Positions 59,774 through 64,000 of a stretch of 64,000 nucleotides of DNA are shown piece after piece. Made by a program: the position numbers and the translations under genes. The stretch's first letter is position 1. Every line of letters begins with the position of its first letter. The stretch is from NCBI RefSeq assembly GCF_023218935.1, contig NZ_JAJIAL010000004.1, one strand, 5' to 3'. The notes under the pieces are model-generated. The model made no database searches and had not been told where the DNA came from. It saw nothing but the letters and a program-made list of their open reading frames with translations. Origin of the DNA: Fructobacillus cardui (lineage in GTDB: Bacteria > Bacillota > Bacilli > Lactobacillales > Lactobacillaceae).

Positions 59774-60658
59774 TCACGATTTTGTCAACTTCTTATAGAG
59801 AAGTGTTCCCAAGCGACGTGCACTAAAGTTAAAGAGCAATACCACGATAATCAAAACCGCTGATGCTCCCGCTGACACAAGTGATAAATCCGGCATAATT
59901 CCTTCCGAATTAATCTTCCAAATGTGCACGGCCAAAGTTTCGGCTGGTCGGAAAGGTGACAATGGTGATGCCAAGTTAAATGGGTTCCAGTCACCAAAGT
60001 CCAATGAAGGTGCTGATTGACCAGCTGTAAAGATCAATGCAGCAGCTTCACCGAAGACACGTCCCGCAGAAATCACAACTCCTGTCACAATGGATGGTAC
60101 CGCTGCTGGCAAGATGATATGAATGACTGTTTCAAATCGTGAAAGACCCAAAGCCGCTCCAGCTTCACGTTGCAGGTTTGGAATTTGGCTCAATGATGTT
60201 TCGATTGAACGGGTCAAGATTGGCAAGTTAAAGAATGTCAATGCAATGGCCCCAGAAATAATGGAGAAACCAAGCTTCAACTTCACAACGAAAATCAAGA
60301 ATCCAAACAACCCAACAACAACAGAAGGCAATGATGACATCACTTCGATTGCTGTACGAACCATTGACGTCCAAACCGTTGGCTTGGCATATTCATTCAA
60401 GTAAATAGCCGCTCCAAGAGCGATTGGGAATGAAATCAGCATAGCCAAAATCAAGAGATAGAAAGAATTGAACAACTGAATACCAATTCCACCACCAGCT
60501 TCAAATGACCGAGCTTGTGCAGTTAAGAAGTGCCATGATAAATGAGGTAATCCTCGAACCAAGATAAAGGCTAGCATTGCTGCCAGCACCAACGCTACTG
60601 AACCAGCGATTCCGTAAATCACGGCTGTAGCAATTTTATCAGCAGTTTTTGCTTTCAT
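59774..60658 (-). CDS. pstA: Phosphate ABC transporter permease PstA
   Basis: 294 residues, six membrane helices, with the permease loop EAAGAALGLSRFETVIHIILP and GRVFGEAAALIFTAG. It overlaps the pstC stop by one base (TAATG). Partner of PstC in the membrane channel. Confidence 0.95.
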   Translation of the reverse strand: MKAKTADKIATAVIYGIAGSVALVLAAMLAFILVRGLPHLSWHFLTAQARSFEAGGGIGIQLFNSFYLLILAMLISFPIALGAAIYLNEYAKPTVWTSMVRTAIEVMSSLPSVVVGLFGFLIFVVKLKLGFSIISGAIALTFFNLPILTRSIETSLSQIPNLQREAGAALGLSRFETVIHIILPAAVPSIVTGVVISAGRVFGEAAALIFTAGQSAPSLDFGDWNPFNLASPLSPFRPAETLAVHIWKINSEGIMPDLSLVSAGASAVLIIVVLLFNFSARRLGTLLYKKLTKS

Positions 60659-61581
60659 TACTTCAGTTCTCCTTTTCGACCAATCCAGCGAATCAAGAGG
60701 TTAAAGACGAGAGACATTAGAAGTAAGATCATTGCTAATGACCACAAGACGTTGTTTTGCAACGTACCCATGACCGTGTTTCCAATTCCCATCGTCAAAA
60801 CGGAGGTCAAGGTTGCTGCTGGTGAAACCAGAGAACCTGGCATCTTGGCCGCATTTCCGATAACCATTTGAACAGCCAAAGCTTCACCGAAGGCACGAGC
60901 CATTCCAAAGACAATGGCTGTCAATATTCCTGGTGTTGCTGCCCGCAAAATCACCTTATAAATCATCTGCCAACGTGTGGCTCCAATTGCCAAGGCTGAT
61001 TCACGGTAATAGCGAGGAACGCCCTTTAAGGCATCGACAGTCATAGAAGTAATGGTTGGTAAAATCATGACGAACAAAACAATTGTTCCTGACAAAATTC
61101 CAAGACCGGTTCCGCCAAAAATTGAACGAACAGCTGGAACCACAACGGCCAAACCAATAACACCATAAACAACGGAAGGAATTCCAACCAACAATTCGAT
61201 GACTGGTTGCATAATACGAGAACCACGTTTCTCAGCAATTTCAGTCATAAAGACTGCTGTTCCAATTGCAAATGGCGTAGCAATAATGGCAGCCAAAACG
61301 GTTACCGCAAGAGAACCAGTAATGAGCGGTAATGCGCCAATTCCTGGCTGACCCGTCTTAGGGTCAACAACACTCGGATTCCAATTCGTTCCAAAGAGAA
61401 ACTTACTAACTGAAACTTTATTGGTCGTAAAGGTGGCTAACCCCCGAGTGATAACAAAGCCGAAAATTAAGACAACCACCGCAGTGATTAGAATTAAGGC
61501 AAGAGCCGAGATAAACTTTCCAAATCGGTCTTGCTTGGTTGACAACGAAGTTTTTTTAATTTTTTCGGTAATAAGATCCAT
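60658..61581 (-). CDS. pstC: Phosphate ABC transporter permease PstC
   Basis: 307 residues, six membrane helices; permease loop ESALAIGATRWQMIYKVILRAA and ARAFGEALAVQMVIGN. It lies eight bases after pstS and overlaps pstA. Confidence 0.95.
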   Translation of the reverse strand: MDLITEKIKKTSLSTKQDRFGKFISALALILITAVVVLIFGFVITRGLATFTTNKVSVSKFLFGTNWNPSVVDPKTGQPGIGALPLITGSLAVTVLAAIIATPFAIGTAVFMTEIAEKRGSRIMQPVIELLVGIPSVVYGVIGLAVVVPAVRSIFGGTGLGILSGTIVLFVMILPTITSMTVDALKGVPRYYRESALAIGATRWQMIYKVILRAATPGILTAIVFGMARAFGEALAVQMVIGNAAKMPGSLVSPAATLTSVLTMGIGNTVMGTLQNNVLWSLAMILLLMSLVFNLLIRWIGRKGELK

Positions 61582-61589
61582 TGTCTGCC

Positions 61590-62480
61590 TTACCCCTTCT
61601 GCTTAGCGGTAATGTTACCATGCAGGTCACGCTCAATCTTCATATTTGAGTTTGAGATGTAACCCAACTTTGGCACGTACGTTTTCTGTACACGATCTGA
61701 ATTAAAGAAATCCAAGAACTTAGCAACTTCACCTGTTGGCTTGCCGTTCGTGTAAATGTGTTCATATGACCAGATAGGGTAAGCCCCATCTTCAACATTG
61801 GCATCGGTAGGTGCGACACCATTAATGTTTGCCCGAACAACATCGTTTGACTTATAAGCAAAGGCAACGTAAGAGATAGCTCCCGGAGTGCTTTTAACAA
61901 TTGACAAGACCATTCCTGATGAATCTTGTTCTTGTGCAGAAGCACTCTTTTTGCCACCCATAGCCCACTTTTCAAAAGCAGCCCGAGTTCCGGAACCGGC
62001 GGCACGGTTAACTAGCACGATTGGGATGTCTTTTCCGCCCAGTTCACTCCAATTTTTAATTTTACCGGTAAAGATATCGGTTAACTGTGCTAGTGTCAAA
62101 TTCTTGACATCGGCTTGCTTATTAATGATTGGCGCAATTCCAACGACTGCGACTCGATGATCAACTAAATTCTTTGTATTAATCCCCTTCTTTTCTTCAG
62201 CGTAGAGATCTGAGTTTCCAAGGGAAACAGCTCCTTGCGCTATTTGTGACAGACCCGTACCACTTCCACCACCTTGAACGGTAATGGAGACACCAGGGTG
62301 AGAACGTTGATAGTCCTCCCCGGCAGCTTCAACCAAAGGTTGCAGTGCAGTTGAACCAACTGCAGTAATGGGTGCGGTGTTGGCTTGCTTATCTCGGTTT
62401 TGATAGGCAATTCCCAAGATAATAGCAAGTACAACGACGACAGAGGCCACTATCCATGACCCGCGATGCGATCTTTGCAT
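61590..62480 (-). CDS. pstS: Phosphate-binding protein PstS, without lipobox cysteine
   Basis: 296 residues. Phosphate-site motifs AVGSTALQPLVEAAGE, GGGSGTGLSQIAQG and RAAGSGTRAAFEKW. The N-terminus is a single hydrophobic helix (WIVASVVVVLAIILGIAY) with no cysteine, so it is probably held by an uncleaved signal anchor and not by a lipid. I chose the ATG at 62480 with AGAGGA upstream. First gene of pstSCABB-phoU. Confidence 0.94.
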   Translation of the reverse strand: MQRSHRGSWIVASVVVVLAIILGIAYQNRDKQANTAPITAVGSTALQPLVEAAGEDYQRSHPGVSITVQGGGSGTGLSQIAQGAVSLGNSDLYAEEKKGINTKNLVDHRVAVVGIAPIINKQADVKNLTLAQLTDIFTGKIKNWSELGGKDIPIVLVNRAAGSGTRAAFEKWAMGGKKSASAQEQDSSGMVLSIVKSTPGAISYVAFAYKSNDVVRANINGVAPTDANVEDGAYPIWSYEHIYTNGKPTGEVAKFLDFFNSDRVQKTYVPKLGYISNSNMKIERDLHGNITAKQKG

Positions 62481-62598
62481 GATTCCTCTTCTCCCAACTG
62501 GGTGCAAAAGATTATCCTACAACAACAAGTATCTATTCCAAACTAATCCGAATAATTTGTGTGAAAATGAATCATTCACTTCAGTTAAGAACAAACAC

Positions 62599-62607
62599 AT
62601 TATAACA
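62599..62607 (-). promoter_or_regulatory. pst operon promoter
   Basis: Extended -10 TGT-TATAAT (62604-62599) directly after the recA terminator. The leader of about 110 bases contains TGAAT-G-ATTCA inside a longer imperfect dyad, a possible regulator site. Confidence 0.6.
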
Positions 62608-62608
62608 A

Positions 62609-62636
62609 AAAAAAGCGTTTTACAACGCTTTTTAAT
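62609..62636 (-). terminator. Terminator after recA
   Basis: AAAAAGCGTT/AACGCTTTTT arms with a four-base loop and a long T-run on the minus strand. Confidence 0.9.
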
Positions 62637-62657
62637 ATTAATTTATTATTACTATTT

Positions 62658-63776
62658 CTAAATAATAGGTTCGTCAGTAAGCCCGTCATTATCGTGATTT
62701 TCTGCACTTTTGCCATCACTTTCGTCAGGACCGGCATCAACGGCTGGCCCATCGCCAATACCATAAGCATTTCGCACTTGTGTATAGATATCTTCCTTCA
62801 AAGCAGCGTGCTCAGGATCATCCAAATATTCCTTGGCCTTCTCGCGACCTTGACCAATTCGTTCCCCATTATAGGCATACCATGCACCGGCCTTATCAAT
62901 GATGTCTTGGTCAACGGCCAAGTCAAGAATTTCGCCAGTTTGTGAAATTCCCTTTCCATACATGATATCAACTTCGGCAACCTTAAAGGGTGGCGCAACC
63001 TTGTTCTTCACAACCTTGACCTTGGTCAAGTTACCAGTCACATCAGAACCATCTTTAATTTGAGTTGATCGACGGACTTCCAATCGAATGGTCGAGTAAA
63101 ACTTCAAGGCACGACCACCAGGCGTTGTCTCGGGATTACCAAACATCACGCCAACCTTTTCACGAATTTGATTAATAAAAATTGCAATCGTTCCCGTTCG
63201 GTTCAAGGTTCCAGCTAACTTTCGTAAAGCTTGAGACATCAACCGCGCCTGCAAACCAACGTGAGCATCCCCCATTTCACCTTCAATTTCCACACGAGGA
63301 ACCAAGGCAGCCACGGAATCCACTACAACCATGTCAACGGCACCAGATTGAACCAAGGCATCAGCAATTTCCAATCCCTGTTCACCGGTATCCGGCTGTG
63401 ACAGCAGCAATTCATCTTTTTTAACACCTAAAGCTTCAGCATACTTCACGTCCAAAGCGTTTTCGGCATCTATATAGGCAGCCGTGCCACCATTTTTTTG
63501 AATTTCAGCTACTGCATGCAGGGCAATCGTCGTCTTACCTGATGATTCAGGCCCGTAAACTTCAATAATCCGTCCCTTTGGATATCCTCCGACGCCCAGA
63601 GCCACGTCCAATTTAACAGACCCTGATGGCGAAGTTTCAACCTGCGTCAAGGCGTTATCGCCCAACGTCATAATTGAACCCTTTCCAAAGTTTTTTTCAA
63701 TTTTCTTTAAAGCTTCATTTAGGGCAGCCTGACGGCCATCCTTCTTGTTATCATCGCTTGTCTTTTTTGCAACCAT
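62658..63776 (-). CDS. recA: Recombinase RecA
   Basis: 372 residues, complete. Walker A GPESSGKTT, Walker B VVVDSVAAL, loop L2 region FGNPETTPGGRALKFY and a very acidic C-terminal tail. TAAGGAG precedes the ATG. A LexA box and a TTGCAT-17-TACACT promoter lie upstream. cinA, which commonly precedes recA in Firmicutes, is absent; pgsA is the direct neighbour. Confidence 0.98.
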   Translation of the reverse strand: MVAKKTSDDNKKDGRQAALNEALKKIEKNFGKGSIMTLGDNALTQVETSPSGSVKLDVALGVGGYPKGRIIEVYGPESSGKTTIALHAVAEIQKNGGTAAYIDAENALDVKYAEALGVKKDELLLSQPDTGEQGLEIADALVQSGAVDMVVVDSVAALVPRVEIEGEMGDAHVGLQARLMSQALRKLAGTLNRTGTIAIFINQIREKVGVMFGNPETTPGGRALKFYSTIRLEVRRSTQIKDGSDVTGNLTKVKVVKNKVAPPFKVAEVDIMYGKGISQTGEILDLAVDQDIIDKAGAWYAYNGERIGQGREKAKEYLDDPEHAALKEDIYTQVRNAYGIGDGPAVDAGPDESDGKSAENHDNDGLTDEPII

Positions 63777-63804
63777 GCTTGATACTCCTTAAATGTCTAT
63801 CAAC

Positions 63805-63833
63805 AGTGTACGGACTTTTTCAACAAAATGCAA
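63805..63833 (-). promoter_or_regulatory. recA promoter
   Basis: -35 TTGCAT (63833-63828), 17-base spacer, -10 TACACT (63810-63805) on the minus strand. Confidence 0.7.
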
Positions 63834-63842
63834 GGACTTTTA

Positions 63843-63856
63843 CGAACATTTGTTCG
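63843..63856. promoter_or_regulatory. LexA (DinR) box
   Basis: Perfect CGAAC-ATTT-GTTCG, the Gram-positive SOS operator, just upstream of the recA -35 box. Confidence 0.9.
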
Positions 63857-63883
63857 CATCATTTTTGACCTTATTTGATTGGA

Positions 63884-63906
63884 CGAAAAAAGCGCTTAAA
63901 GCGCTT
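63884..63906 (-). terminator. Terminator after pgsA
   Basis: AAGCGC/GCGCTT hairpin followed by TTTTTT on the minus strand, overlapping the pgsA stop. Confidence 0.75.
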
Positions 63907-64000
63907 ATAGTCCGTCTGCAAAAACCGCGCGGCTTTTCCAGAAATATTCGATTCCTGAATAAATTGTAAAGAAAACGGCAATATACAAGAGGACTTGACC
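63905..64000 (-). CDS. pgsA: Phosphatidylglycerophosphate synthase, C-terminal end
   Basis: Only the last 31 residues are visible: GQVLLYIAVFFTIYSGIEY, then FWKSRAVFADGL and a TAA at 63907-63905. The final helix and the YSGxEYF pattern are typical of PgsA, the CDP-alcohol phosphatidyltransferase for phosphatidylglycerol. Its place upstream of recA is conserved in Lactobacillales. Confidence 0.85.
   Translation of the reverse strand, partial: GQVLLYIAVFFTIYSGIEYFWKSRAVFADGL

Noticed and set aside
1..64000. CRISPR arrays, tRNA or rRNA genes, insertion sequences, prophage
   Set aside because: No regular spaced repeats, cloverleaf genes, transposase frames or phage structural genes were seen.

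Overview
The window looks like a chromosomal segment of a heterofermentative lactic acid bacterium of the Leuconostoc/Fructobacillus group. The clearest pointer is a Leuconostoc-type fructose-reducing mannitol dehydrogenase at 50.5 kb. The base composition (low to mid 40s % GC judged by eye), strong AGGAGG ribosome sites and the gene orders tig-clpX-engB, hprK-gpsA-galU-trxB and pstS-C-A-B-B-phoU agree with this. Fructobacillus is my favoured guess from composition; I cannot prove the genus. Most genes lie on the minus strand.

Layout. 0-9 kb: a minus-strand housekeeping run, priA-fmt-rsmB-pppL-prkC, then rsgA and rpe (primosome, translation initiation, rRNA methylation, Ser/Thr signalling, ribosome assembly). 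9-12.8 kb: nadR, a small tetR/PH-domain operon and pdxS-pdxT (PLP synthesis). 12.8-21.7 kb: an accessory stretch with a LytTR/DUF3021 pair, small membrane and charged proteins, a LysR regulator facing a frameshifted EamA transporter, a DUF1211 channel, ASCH, a broken ImmA-like gene, PhzF and an XRE regulator. 21.8-30.7 kb: msrA-msrB, tig, clpX, engB, an unrecognised gene pair, pepV, nnrD and exoA. 30.8-35.6 kb: an AT-rich accessory island with a frameshifted membrane XRE regulator, two tiny membrane proteins, a GNAT, an MFS pump facing an Rgg-type regulator, and a compact type I toxin-antitoxin locus. 35.7-47.3 kb: dnaQ-like exonuclease, GNAT, tsaE, budA, queA, ruvB, rdgB, murI, yslB with a long disordered tail, cshB, nrnA, dinB and rplS. 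47.5-52.7 kb: pgcA, dedA and a mannitol dehydrogenase operon. 52.9-64 kb: trxB, galU, gpsA, hprK, a YvlD-like protein, the whole phosphate uptake operon with phoU, recA with a LexA box, and the end of pgsA.

The genes describe a sugar-fermenting cell that balances redox through mannitol formation, controls carbon use by HPr kinase, scavenges phosphate and repairs oxidised methionines. Nearly all housekeeping genes are intact. At least five accessory genes carry a frameshift, a nonsense codon or a homopolymer indel, which suggests ongoing reductive decay of accessory functions.

The most interesting items are: the type I toxin-antitoxin locus at 35.24-35.46 kb, where one perfect palindrome appears to be both toxin terminator and antitoxin 5' hairpin; several promoters placed so close to a start codon that the mRNAs should be leaderless (rsgA, tetR, tsaE, perhaps murI); a strongly over-represented heptamer CTGATTT/AAATCAG spread over the window; and a tandem pair of highly charged small proteins, one disrupted at an A6 tract.
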